From JAGLOK01 sp963675575 (GTDB taxonomy: Bacteria > Bacillota > Clostridia > Christensenellales > UMGS416): a DNA stretch of 64,000 nt. Below, piece by piece: positions 27,228 through 36,104 of this stretch. The first letter of the stretch is position 1, and every line of letters begins with the position of its first letter. The stretch spans positions 372,001 to 436,000 of the forward strand of contig OY776378.1 of NCBI GenBank assembly GCA_963675575.1, in the 5' to 3' direction. The position numbers and the translations under genes are program-made. The notes beneath the pieces are model-generated. The model saw only the letters and a program-made list of their open reading frames with translations, made no database searches and was not told the origin of the DNA.

Positions 27228-28205
27228 ATGTTTAGATATATACTCAAAAGAGTTTTACTCGTAATCCCCGTATTGGTTGGCGTTGCGATTATAATTTTCA
27301 CACTTATGTATTTTGTGCCGGGGGATCCCGCGCAAATCATTCTGGGTGAAAACGCGGCTCAAGTTCAAGTTCTTGAATTACGCGAACAATTGGGGCTAAA
27401 TCAGCCTTACGTCGTACGTATGGGCATTTTTGTTAAAGAACTATTTATTAACGGAAGTTTTGGTAACTCCTATATTTATGGAACGGATGTTGGAACAGAA
27501 CTTGCCTCCAGATTTCCTAAGACATTGGTTCTTGCAATCGGAAGCATCGGGCTGGCAATGATATTGGGAATACCGCTTGGTATTCGGGCGGCAACTCATG
27601 CGAATAAAGCTGAGGATCGTGTGTCAATGTTTGTGTCCATGATAGGTGTGTCAATGCCTAACTTTTGGTTGGCGCTGATGCTGGTACTCTTGTTTTCTCT
27701 TTGGCTGGGGTGGCTTCCTTCAAGCGGAAGCAAAGGTTGGGAATACTTTGTATTGCCTATTGTTGCCAACGCGTTGGGCGGAGTGGCGGGAATTGCAAGA
27801 TTAACCCGTTCTAGTATGCTGGAGGTTATACGTGCCGATTACGTCACAACTGCCCGCGCAAAGGGCGTTGCTGAGCGCGACGTTATTAATAAGCATGCAC
27901 TTCCAAACGCTCTGATTCCTATAATAACTATATGCGGAGGCCGCTTTGGCGGTATGTTAGGTGGTACTATGGTTATTGAAACCGTGTTTTCAATCCCGGG
28001 CATCGGCTCGTATTTGATTGACAGCATAAATAACCGTGATTATACCGCGGTACAAGGAAGCGTTATTTATGTAGCATTTACATTCAGCTTGGTCATGGTG
28101 CTTGTGGATCTTGTATATGCCTATGTTGATCCGCGAATCAAAGCACGCTATGAAGGACAACACAAGAAGCGGATGAAAAAGAAAGAGGTGAGTGCAGATG
28201 CCTGA
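27228..28205 (+). CDS. ABC transporter permease, DppB/OppB type (system 2)
   Basis: 325 residues, six helices. Starts MFRYILKRVLLVIPVLVGVA and carries FVPGDPAQIILGENAA and the EAA loop ARAKGVAERDVINKHALPNA. The ATG at 27228 follows AAGGAGC by 8 bp; a longer in-frame start at 27174 has no RBS. Overlaps the next gene by 8 bp. Confidence 0.93.
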   Translation: MFRYILKRVLLVIPVLVGVAIIIFTLMYFVPGDPAQIILGENAAQVQVLELREQLGLNQPYVVRMGIFVKELFINGSFGNSYIYGTDVGTELASRFPKTLVLAIGSIGLAMILGIPLGIRAATHANKAEDRVSMFVSMIGVSMPNFWLALMLVLLFSLWLGWLPSSGSKGWEYFVLPIVANALGGVAGIARLTRSSMLEVIRADYVTTARAKGVAERDVINKHALPNALIPIITICGGRFGGMLGGTMVIETVFSIPGIGSYLIDSINNRDYTAVQGSVIYVAFTFSLVMVLVDLVYAYVDPRIKARYEGQHKKRMKKKEVSADA

Positions 28206-29100
28206 AAATATTACCGTTAAAAGCAAAAAGGCACCAAAGCAAGAAAGGGTAATGCCGCGTCCCGGGTCTTTACGCTATATATGGATGAAAATTCGACATA
28301 ATCCTTTGGCTATAACCAGTGTAGGAATAATCGTATCACTTATCGTTTTATCATTGCTGTCACCATATATATGCAAATATGATTACAGCTCAATTGATAT
28401 GACTAATCAGTTTGCAAAACCGAGCTTTGATCATCTTTTTGGATGCGATGAGTTGGGAAGGGATATACTATCCCGTATACTTTTCGGAGTAAGATACACG
28501 CTTAGTGTTGGCATTTTTTCCGTAATAATATCGGCAACAGTAGGTGTTGCCCTTGGCGCATCAGCCGGATATTTCGGAGGGGCAGTAGACCAGGTAATTA
28601 TGCGACTGCTGGATGTTTTAGCAGCTTTCCCAAGGCTTCTGCTGGCTATTGCCATTTCAGCAGTGTTGGGAACCGGATTTGACAAATGTATTATTGCGCT
28701 TGGTATTTCAGGAATTACACATTTTGCACGAATGATGCGAGCCAATATACTGACTGTACGAGGCCAGGAATTTGTGGAAGCAGCTACATCGATTAACTGT
28801 TCAAAGCTTCGTATAATAGTTAAGCACGTCATTCCAAATGCAATTGCGCCTTTGATTGTTGAGATTTCAATGTCTATTGCTGCAGCTGGGCTTGCTGCAT
28901 CTTCGTTGAGCTTTATCGGTCTCGGCGTTCGGCCTCCCGCTCCTGAATGGGGAGCCATGTTGGCATCGGCACGAAACTATATTCGTTTGCATCCGCACAT
29001 GATTATGTTCCCGGGCATATTTATTATGCTAAGTGTTTTGAGCTTCAATCTGATTGGTGATTCAATCCGTGACGCTCTGGACCCGAAGTTAAAAGACTAA
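28198..29100 (+). CDS. ABC transporter permease, DppC/OppC type (system 2)
   Basis: 300 residues. Longer basic N-terminus than the system 1 partner, then HLFGCDELGRDILSRILFG, the EAA region (EFVEAATSINCSKLRIIVKH) and the C-terminal DSIRDALDPKLKD. ATG 28198 is preferred because AGAGGTG is 7 bp upstream; a GTG two codons earlier is possible. Confidence 0.92.
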   Translation: MPENITVKSKKAPKQERVMPRPGSLRYIWMKIRHNPLAITSVGIIVSLIVLSLLSPYICKYDYSSIDMTNQFAKPSFDHLFGCDELGRDILSRILFGVRYTLSVGIFSVIISATVGVALGASAGYFGGAVDQVIMRLLDVLAAFPRLLLAIAISAVLGTGFDKCIIALGISGITHFARMMRANILTVRGQEFVEAATSINCSKLRIIVKHVIPNAIAPLIVEISMSIAAAGLAASSLSFIGLGVRPPAPEWGAMLASARNYIRLHPHMIMFPGIFIMLSVLSFNLIGDSIRDALDPKLKD

Positions 29101-29116
29101 GAAAGGCAGGAAAAAA

Positions 29117-30109
29117 ATGAAAAATAATATTATAGAAAAAGAACATTTTCTGTCTGTTCAAAATCTTTTTGTAGAATACCGTTCTGAAGGTAAAACAGTT
29201 CATGCAGTAAATGGCGTATCTTTTAATCTTGATGATGGACAAACCTTGGGTCTCGTAGGTGAGACAGGGGCAGGCAAAACTTCTATCGCAAAAGCAATAT
29301 TGCGTATTTTGCCTGATCATTCTACTCAAAGAGCAGAGGGTACAGTTATGTTGGACGGGCAGGATACAATGACATTGCCGGAAAATGAGATGCAAAAACT
29401 CCGCGGACATAAGGTTTCAATGATATTTCAGGATCCCATGACTGCACTTAACCCAGTTAAGACGGTTGCAGATCAAATAGCTGAAGTTGTAAAACTGCAT
29501 AACGATGTAACAAAGGGACAGGCACTGGATAAGGCTAAAGAAATGCTTGAATTGGTAGGTATTTCAGCTGACCGTTCCGGTGAATATCCACACCAATTTT
29601 CGGGTGGAATGAAGCAGCGTGTTGTTATAGCGATAGCACTGGCGTGTGATCCACTTCTTCTGATTGCTGACGAACCCACTACTGCATTAGATGTTACGAT
29701 TCAGGCGCAGGTATTGGATATGATTAATGAACTGAAGGTTAAGCTTAATACTTCTATGATAATGATTACCCACGATTTGGGCGTTGTAGCCGAAACTTGT
29801 GACATAGTTGCCGTAGCGTATGCCGGACACATTATTGAATATGGAACCAAAGAGGATATCTTTGACCATCCAACACATCCTTACACTGTAGGATTGTTCA
29901 AAGCTCTGCCTATTATGAATAAAGGTTCTAACCGACTTGCTCCTATAGCGGGACTTCCTCCTGATCCTACCAATCCTATCGAGGGTTGCAGCTTCTCTCC
30001 GCGTTGTCCTTTCGCGTCGGAAGAGTGTCGGCAAGCACCGATTGAAAACATAGAGATCACACCGGGGCATCTTTGCCGCTGCATAAAAGCAAATTCTCTG
30101 GAGGTATAA
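29117..30109 (+). CDS. ABC transporter ATPase, DppD/OppD type (system 2)
   Basis: 330 residues. Walker A GETGAGKTS, Q-loop FQDPMTALNPV, intact signature FSGGMKQRV, Walker B LLIADEPTTALD, H-loop ITHDLG, C-terminal Cys-containing extension (CSFSPRCPFASEEC). RBS AAAGGCAGG. Its stop is 1 bp before the DppF-type gene. Confidence 0.93.
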   Translation: MKNNIIEKEHFLSVQNLFVEYRSEGKTVHAVNGVSFNLDDGQTLGLVGETGAGKTSIAKAILRILPDHSTQRAEGTVMLDGQDTMTLPENEMQKLRGHKVSMIFQDPMTALNPVKTVADQIAEVVKLHNDVTKGQALDKAKEMLELVGISADRSGEYPHQFSGGMKQRVVIAIALACDPLLLIADEPTTALDVTIQAQVLDMINELKVKLNTSMIMITHDLGVVAETCDIVAVAYAGHIIEYGTKEDIFDHPTHPYTVGLFKALPIMNKGSNRLAPIAGLPPDPTNPIEGCSFSPRCPFASEECRQAPIENIEITPGHLCRCIKANSLEV

Positions 30110-30110
30110 A

Positions 30111-31067
30111 ATGGCTGCATTAATAGAAGTTAATCATCTTAAGAAATATTTTCCATCACACAGAGGCACAATACATGCGGTTGATGATGTGACATTTGAA
30201 TTGGAAAAGGGAAAAACAATGGGTGTTGTAGGCGAATCAGGCTGTGGGAAATCCACGCTTGGACGCACTATTATACATCTTTTGGATTCCACTGACGGAC
30301 AGATAATATTTGAGGGAGAAGATGTTACTCATATTAGAGGGAAAAAACTGAAGAAATTGCGCGAGAATATGCAAGTTGTATTTCAGGATCCTTATTCTTC
30401 CTTGAATCCGCGCATGTCAGTTCATGACACTATTATAGAGCCTCTGATGCTTTCCCGTAAATTTAAGGGACCGGAGTTGGAAAAGGAAGCTGCGCGTCTA
30501 ATGGACATGGTTGGTATTGAGTCTCGTCTTCATAACGCATATCCACATGAAATGGATGGAGGGCGCCGTCAACGCGTAGGTATTGCCCGTGCTTTGGCAT
30601 TAAATCCAAAATTTGTTTTGTGCGATGAACCTGTTTCTGCACTGGATGTATCAATTCAGGCCCAGGTTTTAAATCTTCTGATGGATTTGCAAGAGGAATT
30701 TGACCTTACCTATATGTTTGTAACGCATGACTTATCCGTTGTTGAACATATTTCAACAAATATTAGCGTTATGTATCTGGGTCAGCTTGTTGAAACATGC
30801 GAAACCGCAGACTTATTTAAAAATCAGTTGCACCCTTATTCCAAAGCGCTTCTTTCGGCTATTCCGTCGATTGACATTCACAATCCCGTAAAGCGAATTC
30901 CTATAAAGGGAGAAATAGTGTCACCAATTGATCCTAAGCCAGGCTGCAGATTTGCGTCAAGATGCCCTTATGCAATTGAACGCTGTGAGCAGCCCCAAGA
31001 GCTGGAAATGATAGCACCTAATCATTTTGTTTCCTGCTGCCGCGCTAAAGAAATCAATAATATTTAA
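30111..31067 (+). CDS. ABC transporter ATPase, DppF/OppF type, with altered signature motif (system 2)
   Basis: 318 residues, exactly the length of the system 1 paralogue. Walker A GESGCGKST, Q-loop FQDPYSSLNPR, Walker B FVLCDEPVSALD, H-loop VTHDLS. The signature reads MDGGRRQRVG, with the same Asp and Arg substitutions as at 11376. RBS GGAGG 6 bp before ATG. Confidence 0.92.
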   Translation: MAALIEVNHLKKYFPSHRGTIHAVDDVTFELEKGKTMGVVGESGCGKSTLGRTIIHLLDSTDGQIIFEGEDVTHIRGKKLKKLRENMQVVFQDPYSSLNPRMSVHDTIIEPLMLSRKFKGPELEKEAARLMDMVGIESRLHNAYPHEMDGGRRQRVGIARALALNPKFVLCDEPVSALDVSIQAQVLNLLMDLQEEFDLTYMFVTHDLSVVEHISTNISVMYLGQLVETCETADLFKNQLHPYSKALLSAIPSIDIHNPVKRIPIKGEIVSPIDPKPGCRFASRCPYAIERCEQPQELEMIAPNHFVSCCRAKEINNI

Positions 31068-31099
31068 TTTTAAAAAGTAATACAAAAATATGTTAAATA

Positions 31100-31129
31100 A
31101 GTACTGCATTAGCTTATAAATGCAGTACT
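31100..31129 (+). terminator. Hairpin between ATPase and MBL genes (system 2)
   Basis: Perfect 11-bp stem AGTACTGCATT / AATGCAGTACT with an 8-base loop; the tail AAATTAAC is not U-rich. More likely an mRNA-processing or partial-termination site than a full terminator. Confidence 0.5.
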
Positions 31130-31167
31130 AAATTAACAATAATTCAAAAAAATACAGAGGTAAAAGT

Positions 31168-32187
31168 ATGGCCGATCAAATGAGACCCATTAATGGTGGA
31201 AGCAAAGCTAAACGTATTAAATGGGGGTCTCCACAAAATCATATAAGTTGGGCTTTTTTGAAAGAGCTTCGGGAAAACAATAAGACAAAGAAAATCTATG
31301 ACTGCAATCCTTATATAGAGGTATATCAGTTCCGTGACAATATGTATGGACTATATAATCAAAACTGCGACGGAGCTGGGGATGTGTGGATGTATCTTAT
31401 AGTTGGACCTGAAAAGTGCCTGCTTATAGATACGGCGTTCGGCCTTGGTGATATGCAGGCTCTTGTGGACGAAATTACAGAGGGAATGCCTGTTATTGTT
31501 GTAAATACACATAGCCATTATGATCACGCTTATGGAAACTGCCGTTTTGATAAAGTGTACTGCCATGAATACGAGGTTCCTTTGTGCCAAAGACAAGATG
31601 CGCATATTTGGGATTATCTTTTTGATGAAGATGGTAATAATATTTGGCTGGAATTCGATAAAAAAGATTTGCCCGTGTGGAAAGAGTACGAAATAATCGG
31701 GGTTCCGGACGGTTACACTTGGAATCTGGGCGGCGACTATGAAGTGGAACTTGTGTGGTTAGGCGGACATGCTCCAGGCATGGCTGGTTATTTGGACAAA
31801 ACAAATCGCATAATTTATATGGGAGATGATCTTTGCAGCGATGTCTCAGGAGTTGCAGGCGGCCCTAGACCAGGCGGTATAAACGGCCAGTATCAAAACC
31901 TTACAGTATTCCGTGATAATCTTGCTAAGCTTGTAGAGCGAATTGATGAATATGACTATGTTTTCCCAAGCCATTTCATGGTTAACCTTGAGAATGGCGT
32001 TTTAGTTAATGAGCTGGATACTTGCAACGCAATTTTGGCAGATCCTGATGATTATGATTATACCTATACAGGAGTATCTCCAAACGGAGGTCAGCCTGTT
32101 ACACGACGTTTTAAATATATCAAAGGGTTCAGCCCTTTGGCCTATACCGAAAAGGGGCTGTATCCCCCAGAGGATATAAATTCGTAG
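31168..32187 (+). CDS. MBL-fold hydrolase B, complete metal motif
   Basis: 339 residues, close relative of copies A and D (shared SKAKRIKWGSPQNHISWAF and GLYNQNCDGAGDVWMYL). The metal motif is canonical: H115-S-H117-Y-D119-H120. Later ligands: GGHAPGMAGYLD, GDDLC, and terminal FPSHF. A dinuclear zinc hydrolase is expected; the bond cleaved is unknown, with ester, lactone, amide and phosphodiester all possible in this fold. First of three tandem MBL genes after importer system 2. RBS CAGAGG. Confidence 0.9.
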   Translation: MADQMRPINGGSKAKRIKWGSPQNHISWAFLKELRENNKTKKIYDCNPYIEVYQFRDNMYGLYNQNCDGAGDVWMYLIVGPEKCLLIDTAFGLGDMQALVDEITEGMPVIVVNTHSHYDHAYGNCRFDKVYCHEYEVPLCQRQDAHIWDYLFDEDGNNIWLEFDKKDLPVWKEYEIIGVPDGYTWNLGGDYEVELVWLGGHAPGMAGYLDKTNRIIYMGDDLCSDVSGVAGGPRPGGINGQYQNLTVFRDNLAKLVERIDEYDYVFPSHFMVNLENGVLVNELDTCNAILADPDDYDYTYTGVSPNGGQPVTRRFKYIKGFSPLAYTEKGLYPPEDINS

Positions 32188-32274
32188 TCAAAATACGCTA
32201 TATCGAAAATCGTGTATTATTTAATATAGAACTATCTTTCATACCATTTGTATTTGGCAAAAAGGATAATTTCA

Positions 32275-33249
32275 ATGAAAGAAATGAAAAAGCTCTTGCC
32301 TATTCCGCCAGTACATGAAAACATTAATAGCTATTTGGAAGAATTGCGTTCCAGATATGGCGGACAGGTATATGAAATTAATCGCTACGTTGAGGTGTTT
32401 AAAGTACGCAGTAATCTGTGGGCTATGTTTGCACCATGCACACACGCTGTCGCTGATAACTGGCTATATTTGATTGAAGGCCCTGAAAAAGCTCTTTTTA
32501 TAGACAACGGATTTGGTATTGGAAACCTAAAGGGCTTAGGAGAGATGCTTACCGGAAAACCTGTGATTTGCGCGGTTACCCATTGCCACGGTGATCATTC
32601 TGGCGGAAACATGCAGTGGGACAAGGTTTACTGCCATGAATATTGCGCGCAGATGCTTGAAAATCAGATGTATCCCGAATTTTGGGCGAAATTTAACCAT
32701 GTCGATGAAGATGAGCACCGCAGATACTATAAAGACGAAGATATTATTCCGTTTCGCAAATATGAACCCATTCCATTATCTAATCATTATGTAATAAATT
32801 TAGGTGAAGATTATGATGTTGAGTTAATCCATATGGGAGGGCATTCGCCCGGACTCAGCTGTTTTCTTGATAAAAAATCCCGTATTCTATTTAGCGGAGA
32901 TTCTATATTTGAATCCAGAATTAAAGGATTGGGAGTAGGTCTTCATGGGGCAAGACCGGGAGTTATTCATCCTGAAACACTACACGTCAAATATTATTTA
33001 GAGCAGTTGGAAGAGTTGAACAACCGCACAGGTGAATTCGAATATGTAATGCCGGGACACGGATTTATAGACAGCCCCATGCAGATAGTTCCGGATCTTC
33101 TTAGAGCGGTAATTTCAGTTGTTGCCGATCCAGACTGCTATGACATGGTAATCAAACGTCGCGGACGAAATACATATATAAAAAGCGGCGGATTGGCAGA
33201 TGTTTTGTATGTTCCGGAAGAAATTGAAAAAGAACTTGCAGAAAGCTGA
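32275..33249 (+). CDS. MBL-fold hydrolase C, divergent copy with complete metal motif
   Basis: 324 residues. Lacks the SKAKR...QNHISW N-terminus of the other three and starts with MKEMKKLLPIPPVHENINSY, but keeps VEVFKVRSNLWAMFAPCTH. Canonical motif H103-C-H105-G-D107-H108; GGHSPGLSCFLD, FSGDSIFES and terminal MPGHG. Start is ATG 32275 with AAAAAGGA 8 bp upstream; an upstream TTG at 32248 has no RBS. Confidence 0.9.
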   Translation: MKEMKKLLPIPPVHENINSYLEELRSRYGGQVYEINRYVEVFKVRSNLWAMFAPCTHAVADNWLYLIEGPEKALFIDNGFGIGNLKGLGEMLTGKPVICAVTHCHGDHSGGNMQWDKVYCHEYCAQMLENQMYPEFWAKFNHVDEDEHRRYYKDEDIIPFRKYEPIPLSNHYVINLGEDYDVELIHMGGHSPGLSCFLDKKSRILFSGDSIFESRIKGLGVGLHGARPGVIHPETLHVKYYLEQLEELNNRTGEFEYVMPGHGFIDSPMQIVPDLLRAVISVVADPDCYDMVIKRRGRNTYIKSGGLADVLYVPEEIEKELAES

Positions 33250-33422
33250 ACACCTTAGAGGATAAAGGTCTAGCAATTTAAAAGGAAAGTAAGATACGAA
33301 TGTCTTATCGTTGATAATCCTTATTAGTTTTGGATGGTTAAAGTATTAATGTATTCGGCTACTGATACAAGAAGGACTAAATATACGTGTGGATAAATAA
33401 TATTAATTAAGGAGTAATGACA

Positions 33423-34442
33423 ATGGAAGGACAAAATTGGCCAATTAACGGCGCATCTAAAGCAAAAAGACTTAAATGGGGTTCCTCACAGAACCATATA
33501 AGCTGGGCATTTATGAAGGAACTTAGAGAGAACAACAAAACCATGAAGGTTTATGATGTTAACCCCTACGTTGAGGTATATCAATTCGGTGACAATATGT
33601 ACGGACTTTTCAACCAGAACTGTGACGGCGCAGGCGACGTCTGGATGTATCTAATTATTGGTCCGGAGAAGGCTATGATAATTGATACCGCTTACGGGTT
33701 GGGGGATCTTAAAGGACTTGCCGATGAAATCTCAGGCGGATTGCCATTAATCGTTGTTAATACTCATACAGGCCCCGATCACGTTCTGGGAAATGTTCGT
33801 TTTGACAAAGTTTACTGCCACGAATATGAGATTGAAAATATAAGGAACAAATGCCATCCTCAAGCATGGGACTATCTTTTCGATGAAAACGGCAATAATA
33901 TCTGGCTTCAGTTCGATAAGGAAGATTTGCCTGAATACAAGGATTTCGAAATTGTCGGAGTTCCAGATGGCCATATATTCAACCTTGGCGGAGATTACGA
34001 TGTCGAGTTAGTATGGACTGCGGGACACGCCCCTGGTCACGCTATGTTTCTAGATAAAAAAGGCCGCTATCTGTTTGCGGGCGATGATGTATGTAGCGAT
34101 GTTATAGGATGCGGAGGTGGTCCGAGACCAGGCTCAGTTAACAGCGAGTACTGTAACCTTTCTTCATACCGTGATTGTCTAGACAAGCTGGTGAAGCGTC
34201 TTGATGAGTTTGATTATATATTTCCGGGGCACTTTATGATTAATTTGGAAAACAGTCTTATGCAAAATATTTTGGATGCGCTTAATGAAGTCATAGCAGA
34301 TCCGGATGATTATGACTATAAGACAGAGTCTGTAAGTCCTAATAATCCTAGTGCGCCAAAAAGGGTTAGGATGCACAAGTTTATCAAGGGATTTGGAACT
34401 ATTGCCTATAATAGTAATGGAGTTTATCCTCCGGAGAAATAA
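33423..34442 (+). CDS. MBL-fold hydrolase D, missing one metal-ligand histidine
   Basis: 339 residues, very similar to copy B through the N-terminus. The metal motif reads H115-T-G117-P-D119-H120, so the second His is Gly. The other ligands are present (GHAPGHAMFLD, AGDDVC, FPGHF). ATG 33423 is 8 bp after AAGGAG; ATG 33417 is only 2 bp after it. Last gene of operon 2, followed by a strong terminator. Together with copy A it forms a set lacking the same ligand. Confidence 0.9.
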   Translation: MEGQNWPINGASKAKRLKWGSSQNHISWAFMKELRENNKTMKVYDVNPYVEVYQFGDNMYGLFNQNCDGAGDVWMYLIIGPEKAMIIDTAYGLGDLKGLADEISGGLPLIVVNTHTGPDHVLGNVRFDKVYCHEYEIENIRNKCHPQAWDYLFDENGNNIWLQFDKEDLPEYKDFEIVGVPDGHIFNLGGDYDVELVWTAGHAPGHAMFLDKKGRYLFAGDDVCSDVIGCGGGPRPGSVNSEYCNLSSYRDCLDKLVKRLDEFDYIFPGHFMINLENSLMQNILDALNEVIADPDDYDYKTESVSPNNPSAPKRVRMHKFIKGFGTIAYNSNGVYPPEK

Positions 34443-34477
34443 TCACTGAAGCGTTTATTACTCCTAATTAAAACTAA

Positions 34478-34520
34478 AAAGCCTTCTGCTGGTTATTAAC
34501 AGTAGAAGGCTTTCTTTTTT
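34478..34520 (+). terminator. Terminator of importer/MBL operon 2
   Basis: Stem AAAGCCTTCTGCTG / AGTAGAAGGCTTT around GTTATTAAC, then CTTTTTTT. Confidence 0.9.
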
Positions 34521-34555
34521 TGCCGGGTTTTCTTATTGAGTATCAATTTAATTCG

Positions 34556-34801
34556 TTACCATAAATCACATAAGAAATATCTCTTGATAATCAGAAAACT
34601 GAGCAGCCATTCGCACACTCTGCTATCTGTCCTAGAAGAAAGCCTGTCAAAAATGGCACCAATAATATTTGAAAGCAGAACACCGATAGTTTTGCTAAAT
34701 AAATAAACCTCATATTTTAAGTGAATACCATACATGTACTTTGTAAAGAAAAAAATTATAATACTTGGTAAAACAAGAGCGTTTGTTAAGTGATAATTGC
34801 A
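34556..34801 (-). pseudogene. Decayed membrane-protein remnant
   Basis: A minus-strand frame open for about 81 codons reads like real membrane protein: LTNALVLPSIIIFFFTKYMY, then KTIGVLLSNIIGAIFDRL. The upstream sequence in another frame (to about 34900) continues with VFYVCGYLLARLKDAFF. No start with RBS. Probably a frameshifted C-terminus of an integral membrane protein of unrecognised family. It fills most of the otherwise empty 570-bp gap before the L,D-transpeptidase gene; the rest of the gap is T-rich DNA. Confidence 0.35.
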
Positions 34802-34962
34802 TCAAAGTTAAAGTAAACAAGGAAAGAAAGCGTCTTTCAAACGTGCGAGTAAATAACCACATACATAGAACACAGAAGCCCTTGCAAGAACGAATTTAAT
34901 TCCTTTTTTTTGGTTTTTGTTTTTTTTATTATTTTTTATATTTATTATTAAATCTTCATACA

Positions 34963-34991
34963 TTGTAAACACTTACTATCTATGCTAAAAT
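34963..34991 (+). promoter_or_regulatory. Promoter of the envelope operon
   Basis: TTGTAA at 34963-34968, 17-bp spacer, TAAAAT at 34986-34991, 20 bp before the chosen start at 35012. The in-frame ATG at 34982 overlaps the -10, which rules it out as the start. Confidence 0.7.
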
Positions 34992-35011
34992 TTTATATTG
35001 AGGATATCATT

Positions 35012-36079
35012 ATGACTAGATTTTCACAAAACAAATCTTTTGTCAAAGATATATTATTCTTGCTAAAGTATATTGCTGTTATTGTAGCCATTTTTTTTAT
35101 GATATTTTTGCACTCAAGCAGCAGACAAGACATTAATATTGCACTTAAAAATATTGAGCCAACTGTCTCCTTAAGTACAGCAACATTCACACCTAAACCT
35201 ACAGAAAAGCCTACCGCAACACCAAGAACGGTTTATATACCAGACCCTGAAGAACTGCAAGAAATACCCGATATTCATACTCTCGATTTGCTTGAAGATA
35301 ATATTTATGCTACTGAAAAGCTGACATTGAGTTGGGAAAAACAAAATGACGCCGATTATTATTTACTATGTGTATTAGATGATGAAAACAATGTTATCCA
35401 AAAAGAAATCTTATGGGCAGATGTCACAGAGTGGGAGATAGCAAATTTTGGCGGAATGCATATATTGCTTCTTTGCTATAAAGATATGGGCAAAGATGGA
35501 ACGGATGATGATAAGCTTCTAAATTCGTATACCTTAGAAGTTGATTCAAAAGAAGATCTAGCGCAGCAAATACTGATGAATGTTATTCCCGAAAAACGAT
35601 ATTACATTTTGGTTGATAAAGAAGATTTCTCATTCGCAATTTTCTCATTGGATGAAAACATGGAGTATACAAACGTTATTGCCACTTTCCCTTGCGCACT
35701 TGGCAGATCATCTCGAATGACTCCCAACGGTAAATTTAAGATAAGTTCAAAGGGCGACTGGAAGACTTGGAAAACAGGAGAATACTCCCCTTACTACACC
35801 AGATACACAAGCGGACTTTATATCCACGGAGCTCTTTACAGCAAGAAAAATTTTGGTTCAATGATAAGTGAATATTACGAAAGAATTGGAACAAACCATA
35901 CAAGCGGATGCGTAAGAACCACACTTGAAGGCGCAAGGTGGATTTATTATAATTGCCCGGCAGGTACAGTGGTTGAAATAGTTTCCAGCAGTGATTTAGT
36001 TGATCATGTGGAAAGACCTGATATAGACCCTGATTATCCAACTTGGGATCCTACCGATCCGAACAAACCTTGCGATTAG
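35012..36079 (+). CDS. Membrane-anchored L,D-transpeptidase (YkuD family)
   Basis: 355 residues. N-terminal membrane helix (about 13-33), Thr/Pro-rich linker (FTPKPTEKPTATPRT), a beta-sandwich-like region (about 75-180) and a C-terminal YkuD domain with substrate strand TPNGKFKISSKGDW, GLYIHGALY, and catalytic site NHTSGCVRTT. YkuD enzymes use the active-site Cys to make 3-3 crosslinks in peptidoglycan or attach proteins to it. RBS GAGGA is 8 bp upstream. First gene of a four-gene envelope cluster. Confidence 0.88.
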   Translation: MTRFSQNKSFVKDILFLLKYIAVIVAIFFMIFLHSSSRQDINIALKNIEPTVSLSTATFTPKPTEKPTATPRTVYIPDPEELQEIPDIHTLDLLEDNIYATEKLTLSWEKQNDADYYLLCVLDDENNVIQKEILWADVTEWEIANFGGMHILLLCYKDMGKDGTDDDKLLNSYTLEVDSKEDLAQQILMNVIPEKRYYILVDKEDFSFAIFSLDENMEYTNVIATFPCALGRSSRMTPNGKFKISSKGDWKTWKTGEYSPYYTRYTSGLYIHGALYSKKNFGSMISEYYERIGTNHTSGCVRTTLEGARWIYYNCPAGTVVEIVSSSDLVDHVERPDIDPDYPTWDPTDPNKPCD

Positions 36080-36104
36080 ATTTATGCTTCTTATGGAGAA
36101 AATA

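Noticed and set aside
28431..28958. 175-codon open frame on the minus strand
   Set aside because: Antisense to the DppC-type permease of system 2; no RBS and no protein family pattern.
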